Program-made: the position numbers and the translations under genes
The notes under the pieces: generated by a model
Seen by the model: only the letters and a program-made list of their open reading frames with translations
The model's database searches: none
Told to the model about the DNA's origin: nothing
IMG/VR virus record: IMGVR_UViG_3300017740_000081
Coordinates: 1 to 24,007 of that record
Length of the DNA: 24,007 bases
Strand: one strand, 5' to 3'
DNA from: a virus
Shown here: one piece after another, positions 7,945-15,903 of the stretch
How the letters are laid out: each line of letters starts with the position of its first letter
Position numbering within the stretch: the first letter of the stretch is position 1

Positions 7945-10350
7945 TTAAAACGATAATCCCTCAAAAGAACTATTACTCGTTTGCTCAAAGTTTTTAGGTG
8001 GTTTATTTTTTAATCTTTGGTCTATCATCTCAGATTGTTGAGACGCTTGGATCTTTGTTCTTTCATCTTTTCTATTTTCTCTTTCAGCTTCTCTTGTAGA
8101 TAATCCTTGAGTTTCTAGCTTCTTTAAACTATAGTTCATTAGATACTCTTGCTCCATCATCGCTTTTTTAGCCTCTTGCTCTGCTGCTAAAAATCTAATC
8201 TTTAATTCGTTCTTTCCAGCTTCTAACTCTAGTTGAGATTGTGTTAAAGCCTGCTGCTTCATAATTTCCGACTGAGCAGCTGCTTGCTGTGATTGAGCAT
8301 TAGCCTGCGCTTGAGCTTGTATATTTTGCTGTTGCAACAGTTGATCTCTTTGACCTTTCTTTTTTCTTCTAATCTTAAGCATTTGATTAGCAAGCTTTAC
8401 ATTTTTTATAGATCTTAAATCTATAGCATCTTCTAAGTCTATTAACTTATTAGCTAAAGCAACTTGTATGTTGTTTTCTAGCATTTGCTTTTCCTCTTCA
8501 TCTGGAGCTAAATCTATAAATATGCCAAAGTCGTAAAGATGTAGATCAGACATAGAGTCTAAAACACCTACGTTTTGAGCACCAACGGCTTGTATAAAAG
8601 CGTTTTTAGTTGGAGAGTACTCAAGTATATCAGATATTCTAAGCGATAAGCATTCTGCAGTTTCAGCTGTTAAAAATAAACCAGCTTGCAATATATGTCT
8701 TGTCGCCACGTTTGAATTTGCTGCTGCAAGTTTTTGAACACCTACTAAAGCGTTTTTGTCTGGTGTACTACCATCTCTAGCTTCGTTAAGTCCGGTCGTA
8801 TCTCTTATCATCTGTAGATAATAGTTATACGTTTGGATTAAGCTTTGCATTTTTGCTCCACCGTTTCCAGATTGTATTTCTTGAATAGGCACTTTACCAG
8901 GGTTCATATCTCCGTCAGAAGTAAATGATCTACCAATAACAGAACCTGTTTGGAAGAACATGTTTAAAGCTTCTTGGGGATTGTAGTTTGTTCCATTACC
9001 TAAATCTATCTCAGCTAAACCATCAGCGTCCATGTATATACCGTCAGGTATTATTCTAGACATAACTTGCTGTAGCTTTAAGTGAGTCAATTGAATCATG
9101 TCAGCAAAACCTGTTATTCTACTAACTATAGATTCTATTGATCCATTATACATTCTTGGAGCAACGATTGAGTAATTCATTTTAACTTTAGTAAAGTCAC
9201 TCTTAGGTCTCATCATGTTCTTAGACATCTCCCACTTGATGAGTTTGTCTGAGCCTAGTATTAAAGCACCTTCATATAGACACTCTACAGATCTCAGCAG
9301 TCTTTCGTATTCTCCTTGCTTTTCAGCTGGAGGATTAAACGTATCATCTTTAGGTATAGCTTTATCAGCGCCTGTTGAAACCGTTTTTACTTTATAAACT
9401 TCATTCATGTACGTCTTGTAATTAAAGTACAACACGTCTACTATATTAGTGTCTTTCTCTCTTCTGCCAGCGGAGTAACCTCTATTGTTTCTACCGCTAT
9501 AAGTTTTAGCTTGTTTCATTATATCTTCAAGCTCTTCCGGCATAATATGAGGAAATTGTTTTACAAGCTCGTTTACAGGTATTTGCTTTACTTCACCAAC
9601 GTAGTATATATCGTCAAAATACGGTGAGTCTGTATGAGAGTAAACTAAATTAGCTGGATCTACGTAGTCAACTGTAACTCCTTCAGAGTTGTTAAAACCA
9701 GTCTTAACAGCTCCAATACCTAAAACTGTTAAGTCGTAGAAAAATCTTTTCTTTGTTAATTCGTATTTATTTCCTTCTAACAAAACGTTTATGGCTTGCT
9801 CTTCAGCTATTTCAACAGCCTGCTTGTAGGTTAGCTGCATGTGTAAAGCTAATTCTTCTTCTGTTTCTGGAAGTTGAGCTTCATCGTTCTCGAAAGTATC
9901 TACACCTAATTCTTTTTTAGCAAACGCAGTTAAATCTTTAGTTTGCATGTCTTTTAGTATAGACTCCATGTACTCAGTTCTTTTTACTATACCGAATGGA
10001 TCTTGTGCAAACGCTTTTATATCGTAAGTTCTTTCCGCTATACCGTTTACAACAATATCAACAAACTTAGGAATTATTGGGACTGGCTTCCAGTCAAGGT
10101 TTAAGTAGCTTAAGTCACCATTTATAGACAACTCATCTTTATACTTTTGTATAGACTGTTCTCCACGAGCATATAATCTTCGCTTGTGATACTCGCCTTT
10201 ATTGCTTTGATACTTGTTGTTTTGGTAGTTAGTACCAAACCACTCTTGCTCAATAGCTTTAGCAACTTTTAATCCGTATTCAAAACTTATTTTTTCTAAG
10301 TCACTAACTACTTGACTAGGAAAGCTACTACTATAAATTGATTCAGCCAT
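7945..10350 (-). CDS. Portal protein with a long Gln-rich C-terminal tail
   Basis: This 801-residue protein lies directly after the large terminase gene (two-base gap) and before the scaffold-like gene, the canonical portal position. A helical N-terminal part (EKISFEYGLKVAKAIEQEWF) is followed by the wing and core with GIGAVKTGFN (211-220) and VDPANLVYS (230-238), a pattern typical of large podovirus portals in which a conserved Asp-Pro turn precedes the clip. Residues from about 659 onward are low complexity: a basic stretch RRKKKGQR, then a Gln/Ala-rich stretch to about residue 708, then charged coiled coil and a tail ending SSFEGLSF. Such an extension could form a portal barrel or bind internal proteins. 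Portal identity is fairly secure; the tail's role is unknown. Confidence 0.82.
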   Translation of the reverse strand: MAESIYSSSFPSQVVSDLEKISFEYGLKVAKAIEQEWFGTNYQNNKYQSNKGEYHKRRLYARGEQSIQKYKDELSINGDLSYLNLDWKPVPIIPKFVDIVVNGIAERTYDIKAFAQDPFGIVKRTEYMESILKDMQTKDLTAFAKKELGVDTFENDEAQLPETEEELALHMQLTYKQAVEIAEEQAINVLLEGNKYELTKKRFFYDLTVLGIGAVKTGFNNSEGVTVDYVDPANLVYSHTDSPYFDDIYYVGEVKQIPVNELVKQFPHIMPEELEDIMKQAKTYSGRNNRGYSAGRREKDTNIVDVLYFNYKTYMNEVYKVKTVSTGADKAIPKDDTFNPPAEKQGEYERLLRSVECLYEGALILGSDKLIKWEMSKNMMRPKSDFTKVKMNYSIVAPRMYNGSIESIVSRITGFADMIQLTHLKLQQVMSRIIPDGIYMDADGLAEIDLGNGTNYNPQEALNMFFQTGSVIGRSFTSDGDMNPGKVPIQEIQSGNGGAKMQSLIQTYNYYLQMIRDTTGLNEARDGSTPDKNALVGVQKLAAANSNVATRHILQAGLFLTAETAECLSLRISDILEYSPTKNAFIQAVGAQNVGVLDSMSDLHLYDFGIFIDLAPDEEEKQMLENNIQVALANKLIDLEDAIDLRSIKNVKLANQMLKIRRKKKGQRDQLLQQQNIQAQAQANAQSQQAAAQSEIMKQQALTQSQLELEAGKNELKIRFLAAEQEAKKAMMEQEYLMNYSLKKLETQGLSTREAERENRKDERTKIQASQQSEMIDQRLKNKPPKNFEQTSNSSFEGLSF

Positions 10351-10352
10351 AT

Positions 10353-12569
10353 TTAATTTTGTATTATTTTAGAGGTGCCACCTTTGTTGTCGAACCTCGA
10401 TATGCTTATATTTAGTTTAGGTTTTTCTACTTTGGTGTTTGGCGCGTATAAGTGCCTGTTGCAAGCCATGACAGCAAGTCCAGAGCTTATCGCGGCGTCA
10501 AACTTAGTTCTTTTGTTTATATCAAACTTAGCCCAATCGTTTAGCGTTTCGTTAAAATACATATCACCGTATTTTCCATCACCTAAATGACCAACGTGGC
10601 TTTGTATGTACATTTCTATTGCCGCTGCGTGAGCTTGCTTTATATCTTCACTTGAGTTAGGTATACCACCAATCTCTTTTTCAGCTACACTAAGCTTGTT
10701 CCAGGTTTTATCAGGTCTGTTCATACTAAATCCTCTATAGCCTCTTCTACGCATATAATACAGTAGTCTAGGCTTATTGTTTTCTGCGAGTATTGGCATA
10801 CCGTAAAAAACGCATGCCATAAGTACATCTTCAAAAAACATTTCAGCGGTCTGTGGTCTTGCTACATATTCTAAGAAAAATGCGTTAGCAGGTGCATCTT
10901 CCATTGAGAACTTTGTTAGTCCATGAAGAGATCCGTTGGATCCTCTACCATCGACAGTACCAGATATATCATAACTATCGCAACCAAAAGCGCCCATGTG
11001 TTCATTTCCTGGATATTTTATTCCGTTCTTAATTATTATTTTATTCTGAAGATGTGGTTGTGGCGTCCAGCTTATTTTAAACCTACCTTTTGGGTCTGGA
11101 TAAAATATTACGTTTGAATCCTTGACACCGTTAACCCATTGAAAATTACCTGTGTTTACTACAGAGGAGCTTCCAATACCTTCGTTATAATCTATTTGTT
11201 CGTATATTTTAACTAAGTTAAATATACTATTTTTTGTTTCGTCTCTAAAAGCGTGCTCGGTTGTTCTAGGAAACTGACGATAAAATTCATTTAAGCCATC
11301 TTGATCGTCTTTTAAGCCATCAACTTCGTTTTGCCAATGATCAATAACACCTATGTCTATTAGTTCACCGTCTGGTCCATAACATCTTTCATCTGGAGTT
11401 CTAAACACTGGCTGTCCAAACTCATCAATAAAACCCTCAAAGTTCCACTCCATTGGGATAAACAGAGAGTATAAACCAGACTTTGTTTGACCATTTTTAT
11501 TTCTTTTAGTGACATCACTGTCGTTATATAACTTTTTAAAGTTATCACCACCTTTGTCTAAAGCATTTGACGTTGATCCCATCATACACTTACCTATAAT
11601 CCTACTACCTAACCTTAGGCAAGTTTTTGTAACTCGCCAGTTATTGAGTATGTTATCTGGTCGTTCCCATTTACCACTCTCATCATGTACTAGTAGTGAA
11701 AGCTTTTCACCATCATAACTGTTGTCACCTGTGTTCTTCCAGTCAATTGTAGTATCTAAACCTTTTATCTCTTCTAGCTTTTCGTTAGTGTCTATTTTTT
11801 TACGAGTAAACTTACTCGCTGGCACACGATACGCTAGCTCAGACTTTGGTCTGTCCATACCATCTTGAATAGGTTTGAAAAAGAAGGGGTAGTTTATTGA
11901 TATAGGTACAACCTTGTCTGTAAACATTTTCTTTGCATCAGCTCCACTCTTGGATAGTATTCCGTATCTACTATCACTTGATATAGTAGCTTGATTAACT
12001 GTTTCTGCAGAACTCATAAAAGAAAAGCCAGAACGTCTATTTTTAAGATAGCACATACCGTAGCATCTTTTATCTACTTTACATGCTTCCCAAAATATAA
12101 AGAACAGTCTATTTGCTTCGCGAAAGTCTGGAGCTCCAACGTCTATTTTACTCCATTGCAAATACATATAGTGAGTGCCTGTTATATAGGTTGGCTTACC
12201 ATTGTTGTTAAACCAAAAGCCTTCTTCACGTCTATTGAACTCCTCGTCTATGTAGTCGTGCCACTGTTCTTTTTGCTCTTCTGGGTAAGCTTTCCAGTCA
12301 AATATTGTTTTTATTTTTTTAAGTATATCAGGCTTTTCTAGTTGCCTCCATTTTTCATCTTTGTTTGAGTGTGCGTTTTTTGGAGCTTTAGGCAAAGCTA
12401 TTTGTAAGCCTTGTATTTTGTATATCTCTCCTATTTGCCCATCGTGAGACAATACGATAACATCATGCTCCTTGTTGTAACCGTGAGCCCATTTCTTACC
12501 CTTATTAAGTCTACTTATAGTAGTCTTTTTTATAGGTTCAACTATTTCGTATAAAGTTTGTTCGTACAT
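10353..12569 (-). CDS. terL: Terminase large subunit
   Basis: This 738-residue protein is the ATP-driven DNA packaging motor and headful or end-cutting nuclease. The ATPase half has a deviant Walker A motif KNRRSGFS (176-183), in which the lysine sits at the start of the motif as in lambda gpA, a Walker B plus catalytic glutamate LLVHDE (292-297) and a coupling motif GSTSN (331-335). The nuclease half shows RNase H-like acidic residues: GCDSYDISG (D531, D534), PILAENN (E596) and KFDAAISSG (D691). The start ATG overlaps the upstream gene's stop (TAATG), implying translational coupling. It heads the packaging and virion block. Identity is strong; exact metal ligands are inferred from spacing. 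Confidence 0.92.
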   Translation of the reverse strand: MYEQTLYEIVEPIKKTTISRLNKGKKWAHGYNKEHDVIVLSHDGQIGEIYKIQGLQIALPKAPKNAHSNKDEKWRQLEKPDILKKIKTIFDWKAYPEEQKEQWHDYIDEEFNRREEGFWFNNNGKPTYITGTHYMYLQWSKIDVGAPDFREANRLFFIFWEACKVDKRCYGMCYLKNRRSGFSFMSSAETVNQATISSDSRYGILSKSGADAKKMFTDKVVPISINYPFFFKPIQDGMDRPKSELAYRVPASKFTRKKIDTNEKLEEIKGLDTTIDWKNTGDNSYDGEKLSLLVHDESGKWERPDNILNNWRVTKTCLRLGSRIIGKCMMGSTSNALDKGGDNFKKLYNDSDVTKRNKNGQTKSGLYSLFIPMEWNFEGFIDEFGQPVFRTPDERCYGPDGELIDIGVIDHWQNEVDGLKDDQDGLNEFYRQFPRTTEHAFRDETKNSIFNLVKIYEQIDYNEGIGSSSVVNTGNFQWVNGVKDSNVIFYPDPKGRFKISWTPQPHLQNKIIIKNGIKYPGNEHMGAFGCDSYDISGTVDGRGSNGSLHGLTKFSMEDAPANAFFLEYVARPQTAEMFFEDVLMACVFYGMPILAENNKPRLLYYMRRRGYRGFSMNRPDKTWNKLSVAEKEIGGIPNSSEDIKQAHAAAIEMYIQSHVGHLGDGKYGDMYFNETLNDWAKFDINKRTKFDAAISSGLAVMACNRHLYAPNTKVEKPKLNISISRFDNKGGTSKIIQN

Positions 12570-12844
12570 TATTTAGATCTACCTTCGGCAAAGCCCTTAA
12601 AAACTTTCTCTTTTTTCTCCTCAGCAACCTTACCCTCGAGTAAAGCTTGTTCTTCTTGTATACGATTAAGTATCTCAAAGGCATCGAATATTGCGAGTTT
12701 CTTTGTAGCAGCAGCGTTCTTAAGTCTATCGGCAGTAATGTCATCGCCACTATCAACAATAGCTTCTTTAGCAACTTTGATAAGTTCTTCAACCGCTCTA
12801 TGTCCAGCTTGGATTATACTCTTCTTCGTTTCCTTGATATTCAT
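12569..12844 (-). CDS. Small helical protein upstream of terL; candidate terminase small subunit
   Basis: This 91-residue, all-helical, Lys/Glu/Ala-rich protein (NIKETKKSIIQAGHRAVEEL, VAEEKKEKVFKGFAEGRSK) is encoded directly before terL, sharing one base with it. Position and size fit a small terminase subunit, which normally carries a DNA-binding helical head and coiled coil, but no helix-turn-helix is obvious, so the role is only inferred. The only in-frame ATG (12844-12842) lies inside the previous gene, giving a 47-base overlap in another frame; the frame has no later Met, so the overlap seems real. Confidence 0.55.
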   Translation of the reverse strand: MNIKETKKSIIQAGHRAVEELIKVAKEAIVDSGDDITADRLKNAAATKKLAIFDAFEILNRIQEEQALLEGKVAEEKKEKVFKGFAEGRSK

Positions 12845-13382
12845 ATTTAATTGTAATAAAACTTGATAATACTCTATATAACCTTTGTCCGTCTACAATA
12901 AACTCGTATTTAGAGCCTGGTCTAAAACCAACTAAATCTCCACGGTCAACTGTTCCGTCTGTATACTTGACAATACCAATCAAAGGTTTCTCGGCATCTA
13001 AATTATAGCTGTCAACATCTTTTATAGGTTGAACAAAACAATAACCTTTTGGTGCTGTCCATGTGTTGTTATTCTTTTGTAGAAAAATTTGATCTTGTTG
13101 AACTATGTAAGTGTTTTCATCAAAAAAGCTTTTGCTGTTTCTTTCTACGCCCTTGATGTCATGCCATCTTCTAAAAACATTATGATGAACTAAAACCGTA
13201 TCACCTGGCTTTATGCCTAGATCTTCACCTACCATAGGGCAAGATACAACTATAGCCTCTCTGTTTACGTATTGATGATTAAATATTTCAGTATTTATTA
13301 TTAAGCTTTTATCACCAATCTTCTTAGAGTTGTTGTATCTTTCGCCTTTTGGCTTTATAACAAAACCGTAAACACTTTGCAT
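12798..13382 (-). CDS. Tandem GroES-fold-like protein
   Basis: This 194-residue protein looks like two co-chaperonin-type beta-barrel units in one chain. Unit 1 (about 4-100) opens YGFVIKPKGER, has a flexible basic stretch with NSKKIGDKSLIIN (18-30) where GroES has its mobile loop, then GIKPGDTVLVHHNVF (56-70), matching the GroES pattern VKVGDIVIFN, and ENTYIVQQDQIF (89-100), matching the closing strand VLIMSESDIL. Unit 2 (about 112-180) repeats GYCFVQPI, VDRGDLVGF and QRLYRVLSSFI. T4 gp31 is the precedent for a diverged phage co-chaperonin needed to fold capsid protein. The window also encodes a true GroES and GroEL, so this may be a second cap or a structural use of the fold. It overlaps its upstream neighbour by one base and the downstream gene by 47. 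Confidence 0.5.
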   Translation of the reverse strand: MQSVYGFVIKPKGERYNNSKKIGDKSLIINTEIFNHQYVNREAIVVSCPMVGEDLGIKPGDTVLVHHNVFRRWHDIKGVERNSKSFFDENTYIVQQDQIFLQKNNNTWTAPKGYCFVQPIKDVDSYNLDAEKPLIGIVKYTDGTVDRGDLVGFRPGSKYEFIVDGQRLYRVLSSFITIKYEYQGNEEEYNPSWT

Positions 13383-13603
13383 TAGTACTCTAGGTTATAC
13401 TCTACAGATATTGCCATGTTTTTATTAAAAGACTTCCAAGGCAATACATCTTTGTTTTTTCTTATGTATACACTATACTTGTCTTTCTCGTCAAGTATAT
13501 CACAAATGGTATGCCCTCCATAAACCTCTTGGCCTACAGAGTAATGCATAGCATCTATTTTGTAATCTTTACCTATAGTGATCTTACGAATTAACTTGCT
13601 CAT
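13382..13603 (-). CDS. Small protein of unknown function (73 aa)
   Basis: The start MSKLIRKITIG (ATG at 13603) was preferred over an upstream ATG at 13648, because the latter would extend deep into the preceding gene and add an uncharacteristic Leu/Thr-rich stretch. The chosen start overlaps the preceding gene by 20 bases. The protein is beta-rich with GQEVYGGHTICDI, VLPWKSFNKNMAISVEYN near the C-terminus and no motif I can assign. From memory, relatives occur beside GroES-like genes in marine phages. Its stop shares one base with the start of the tandem GroES-like gene, suggesting coupled translation. Confidence 0.55.
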   Translation of the reverse strand: MSKLIRKITIGKDYKIDAMHYSVGQEVYGGHTICDILDEKDKYSVYIRKNKDVLPWKSFNKNMAISVEYNLEY

Positions 13604-13880
13604 TTTCCTCGTATTTAATAGTTCCATCAGCAATGTTAACGTCAACACTTCCGTACTCTTCTTTGAATTTTTGTTGAAGATTTTGCACCATACCCTGCAG
13701 TTGCATAACTTCGTGAAGTATATTGTGCTTTTGAGTTTCTATCATACCAAGCTCTCTTTGGCCTTGGTTGATAGCCTTAACTACAGTTTGTAGTTCTTGT
13801 AGTTGTTCTGTTGTAACTTTTTCCGCTTTAGGTTTTAAGTCAACAACTTTATCCTTTTTAGGGGTCTTTCTTTTTGCCAT
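13584..13880 (-). CDS. Coiled-coil protein of unknown function (98 aa)
   Basis: A lysine-rich N-terminus (AKRKTPKKDKVVDLKPKAEK) is followed by a long amphipathic helix (about 24-75) with heptad-like Leu, Ile and Val spacing, EELQ/LQQK segments and a Met-Gln patch (HEVMQLQGMVQNLQQKFKEE). A short beta tail (VDVNIADGTIKYEENEQ) ends it. The layout, a helical hairpin plus beta strand, resembles prefoldin-type or other small coiled-coil holdase proteins, but I would not claim this. It opens the group of four small genes leading to terL and follows a 56-base intergenic gap, one of the few in the late unit. Confidence 0.55.
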   Translation of the reverse strand: MAKRKTPKKDKVVDLKPKAEKVTTEQLQELQTVVKAINQGQRELGMIETQKHNILHEVMQLQGMVQNLQQKFKEEYGSVDVNIADGTIKYEENEQVNS

Positions 13881-13936
13881 TTTATTTAATTTAAGTTAAT
13901 TAGTTATTATGTAGTATTACTCGTAGTTAGCTACAA

Positions 13937-14716
13937 TTACGCTAGATCTGATATATTCCATTTTTCTTTTAAAGAGTCAATTACTGCTAAGCAACCCGCG
14001 TCGGATAGTTCAATATCCCAAAAAGCAAACTCACCTATATTACCGGTGAAGTCAGTGGAGGTTGCTCCTCCTATAAATCTAAAATCAAAAGTTGGCATAG
14101 CTAAAACGTCTGAGTTAGCGGTGTTTTGAACTGAAAGTCCATTTTGAGTATATATGAAAACGTGGCCAGATGTGTTTCTTCTTATTAAGATTACTACGTC
14201 TTGACCAGCTGTCAGTCTATTGCTTAGTGCAAATGTTTTTGCTGCGTTGTGGCCAGAGCCCATGTTTATAACTACGTTAGCGTTGCCGCTTCCTGTTATT
14301 TTTACATAAAACTTTCCTGCATTAGCAGTGTCATCTTCTGATACAACTATATCATTTGCAGCGTCTGATTTATTAAAAACAAGAAGCATTGTGCCTGCTT
14401 TGTTTGTAGATTGTACTACGCTCTGCATGTGTATAACGTCGTCTGTACCGTCAAACTTAATGCTTTGCCTGTGCATGTCGCCTAAGTTTGTTGCAGGAGT
14501 CCCAGCGTTCGCATTTATAGTAATTGCGTTTGATCCTTTGCTAGCTAAAGCAGTAGTAGAGTCGCTGCTAGGAAACTCGGAACCGTCAGCAGGAAAAACA
14601 CCATTTCTTAGTATCTCATCAAAAGCATACCATACCAATGGCTGTCTTGCACTGGCTATCTCAATGTTCCCTTTACCCGTGCCACTTTCGTAGCTTGCAC
14701 TAGAAAGACCTAACAT
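13937..14716 (-). CDS. LamG / concanavalin-like jelly-roll protein
   Basis: This 259-residue protein has the hallmarks of a laminin-G-like lectin sandwich: an early strand LVWYAFDEI (27-35), SIKFDGTDDVIHM (85-97), the paired strands GTMLLVFNKS (108-117) and GQDVVILIRRNTSGHVFIY (171-189), NGLSV (192-196), and the closing FTGNIGEFAFWDIELSD (223-239) followed by a short helix LKEKW. FDGxDDxI and GxIGEFxxW are the recognisable family signatures. Such domains bind glycans or decorate virions, so a head-fibre or receptor-binding role is likely. Its place between holin-side genes and packaging genes is unlike that of a tail fibre, favouring a capsid decoration. The start shares a base with the upstream stop (TAATG). 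Confidence 0.7.
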   Translation of the reverse strand: MLGLSSASYESGTGKGNIEIASARQPLVWYAFDEILRNGVFPADGSEFPSSDSTTALASKGSNAITINANAGTPATNLGDMHRQSIKFDGTDDVIHMQSVVQSTNKAGTMLLVFNKSDAANDIVVSEDDTANAGKFYVKITGSGNANVVINMGSGHNAAKTFALSNRLTAGQDVVILIRRNTSGHVFIYTQNGLSVQNTANSDVLAMPTFDFRFIGGATSTDFTGNIGEFAFWDIELSDAGCLAVIDSLKEKWNISDLA

Positions 14717-15075
14717 TACTCTCCGAAGTAACAGATTATTCCACCGTCAGCATCAGCAGTAGCCGTAACAGCTGTCCATCTTCCGTAGATAGTTAATCCT
14801 TTTGGAAAAATTTGGCTTGAGTCGGTAGCTTCAGCATTAGCTCCATGGATTACCGCTACTGGTGTCGTGTGGCTAAAAAAGCCAGTGTTACCTACTACTT
14901 CTGTAGCGTCGTGTTGAGCTGTATCAGCTACTAAAGCCGAAAGCGTAGTGTCTGCTAAAAACTGTATAGCTATAATTACCTTTCCAGCTGGTGGAGTAAA
15001 GGCACCGCCATCGTCTACAAAGCCACTACCAAGTTGGCCGAAAGCATAAGCTGTATCTGTTGAGTTAATTCCCAT
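14716..15075 (-). CDS. Small virion-type protein of unknown function (119 aa)
   Basis: The start at MGINSTDTAYAFGQLGSGF (ATG 15075) was chosen over an ATG at 15117, because the longer form adds a Lys/Gln-rich tail that would overlap the holin gene. The protein is small-residue and beta-rich (GKVIIAIQFLADTTLSAL, GLTIYGRWTAV, DGGIICYFGE) with alternating polar and hydrophobic residues, like decoration or fibre proteins. From memory, proteins beginning MGINS...YAFGQLGS are common next to LamG-type genes in marine phages, without a known role. It is translationally coupled to the LamG gene. Confidence 0.6.
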   Translation of the reverse strand: MGINSTDTAYAFGQLGSGFVDDGGAFTPPAGKVIIAIQFLADTTLSALVADTAQHDATEVVGNTGFFSHTTPVAVIHGANAEATDSSQIFPKGLTIYGRWTAVTATADADGGIICYFGE

Positions 15076-15079
15076 AATT

Positions 15080-15499
15080 TTATTTGTTTGTTTGTTCGTT
15101 TTTCTTTGAACTTCCACCGAAGAAGAAGTCTATTATTGTATTTACTTTAGCACTCATAGCTCCAAATATCGTTGATATAAAGCTAATTTCAAATTCGCCT
15201 AGTTCTAAGCTTTTAGTAACAAAGTAATTAAACATTACAAATGTAATACCAAAATACGCCACTGTAAACAACGTAGCTAGTACCTTTTGAATAATAGCAT
15301 CGTCTTTATAAAGATCACGTGCATCTTTGCGATCTTCAACTTCTTTTGCAAAAGCTTCGCGCTCTGCATCTAATAGTAGCTTTTTTATAGCAAGCTTTGC
15401 AGCATCTCTCTCTTTGTCTGTAGTAATAACTTTATCAAGTATTCCTTCGGCATTGTCTACTACTTTGCCTAATATTCCTCCTAGTAAATTCTGTATCAT
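15080..15499 (-). CDS. Holin-like membrane protein (resembles the GTA holin 3TM type)
   Basis: This 139-residue protein starts MIQNLLGGILGKV (ATG 15499), which may itself be membrane-associating. It continues with a charged helix (TDKERDAAKLAIKK, EDRKDARDLYKDD, about 27-67) and two hydrophobic spans: VLATLFTVAYFGITFVMFNYF (73-93) and ISFISTIFGAMSAKVNTIIDFF (105-126). It ends in a short basic tail GGSSKKNEQTNK. The order, helix then spans then FGAMSxKVNTIIDFFFGGS, is what I know from marine phage holins. An in-frame ATG at 15559 was rejected because it lies inside the upstream gene. It probably times lysis by opening the inner membrane. Confidence 0.72.
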   Translation of the reverse strand: MIQNLLGGILGKVVDNAEGILDKVITTDKERDAAKLAIKKLLLDAEREAFAKEVEDRKDARDLYKDDAIIQKVLATLFTVAYFGITFVMFNYFVTKSLELGEFEISFISTIFGAMSAKVNTIIDFFFGGSSKKNEQTNK

Positions 15500-15503
15500 A
15501 ATG

Positions 15504-15902
15504 TTAATGTTGCTCCCATGGAAACTCAATAGCACCTTCTTCGTGCCATTCGCCATCATAGAGAATGTGACCGTCTTTCCTTGGATATGTTACACCTTGA
15601 TAACGAACATAATCGTCACCATAAGCTAGCTTACCTGTTTTCATTTCAGTCATGTGAACCATTTCGTGGTTTAATATCTTTCTTTCTTCTTCAGATCCAG
15701 GCGTAACTTTATCGCTTATAAATATAGTTCCATCGTTGTTAGCTTCTCCTAATATACCTTCGCCCAACTTTTTTCTTATAACTGGAGTTTCTGTCTCTAA
15801 GTGATAAGGAGTTTTAGAGCTTGTAACATTGCCTTTAGGCATGTTAACACCTCTGCTAGCTGAACCTAGCTTAAAACCTTCGCTTTTTGGAAATTTAGGC
15901 AT
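15504..15902 (-). CDS. Small HExxH zinc-metallopeptidase-like protein
   Basis: This 132-residue protein carries HEMVH (79-83) within an amphipathic helix EERKILNHEMVHMTEMKTG, the classic zincin signature: two zinc-binding histidines and a catalytic glutamate. A third ligand may lie in the C-terminal WHEEGAIEFPWE (119-130). The N-terminus MPKFPKSEGFKLG is a variant of the FK[ML]K openings seen in genes further upstream. It lies four bases before the holin, so a lysis-related or virion-processing peptidase is possible; no signal peptide is evident. Target unknown. Activity is inferred from the motif alone. Confidence 0.6.
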   Translation of the reverse strand: MPKFPKSEGFKLGSASRGVNMPKGNVTSSKTPYHLETETPVIRKKLGEGILGEANNDGTIFISDKVTPGSEEERKILNHEMVHMTEMKTGKLAYGDDYVRYQGVTYPRKDGHILYDGEWHEEGAIEFPWEQH

Positions 15903-15903
15903 A

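Noticed and set aside
11991-12341. Rightward 116-codon open frame inside terL
   Set aside because: It is antisense to the well-supported terminase gene; its product is rich in Phe, Cys and Tyr without a motif, as expected of a reverse-complement shadow.
13604-13648. Upstream start (ATG 13648) for the 73-residue gene
   Set aside because: It adds a Leu/Thr-rich stretch derived from the neighbouring gene's other frame; MSKLIRK is the more typical start.
13881-13936. A leftward copy of the early promoter element (AATACTAC on the minus strand)
   Set aside because: Only the AATACTAC block matches; the GATAATATA block and the upstream ACA are missing, so it falls below the five real copies.
14328-14693. 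Rightward 121-codon open frame opposite the LamG gene
   Set aside because: It is antisense to a gene with clear LamG signatures and shows Ser/Ala-rich composition mirrored from its codons.
15500-15559. Upstream start for the holin gene (ATG at 15559)
   Set aside because: It would overlap the metallopeptidase gene by 56 bases and prepend a non-hydrophobic segment; the ATG at 15499 fits the gap.
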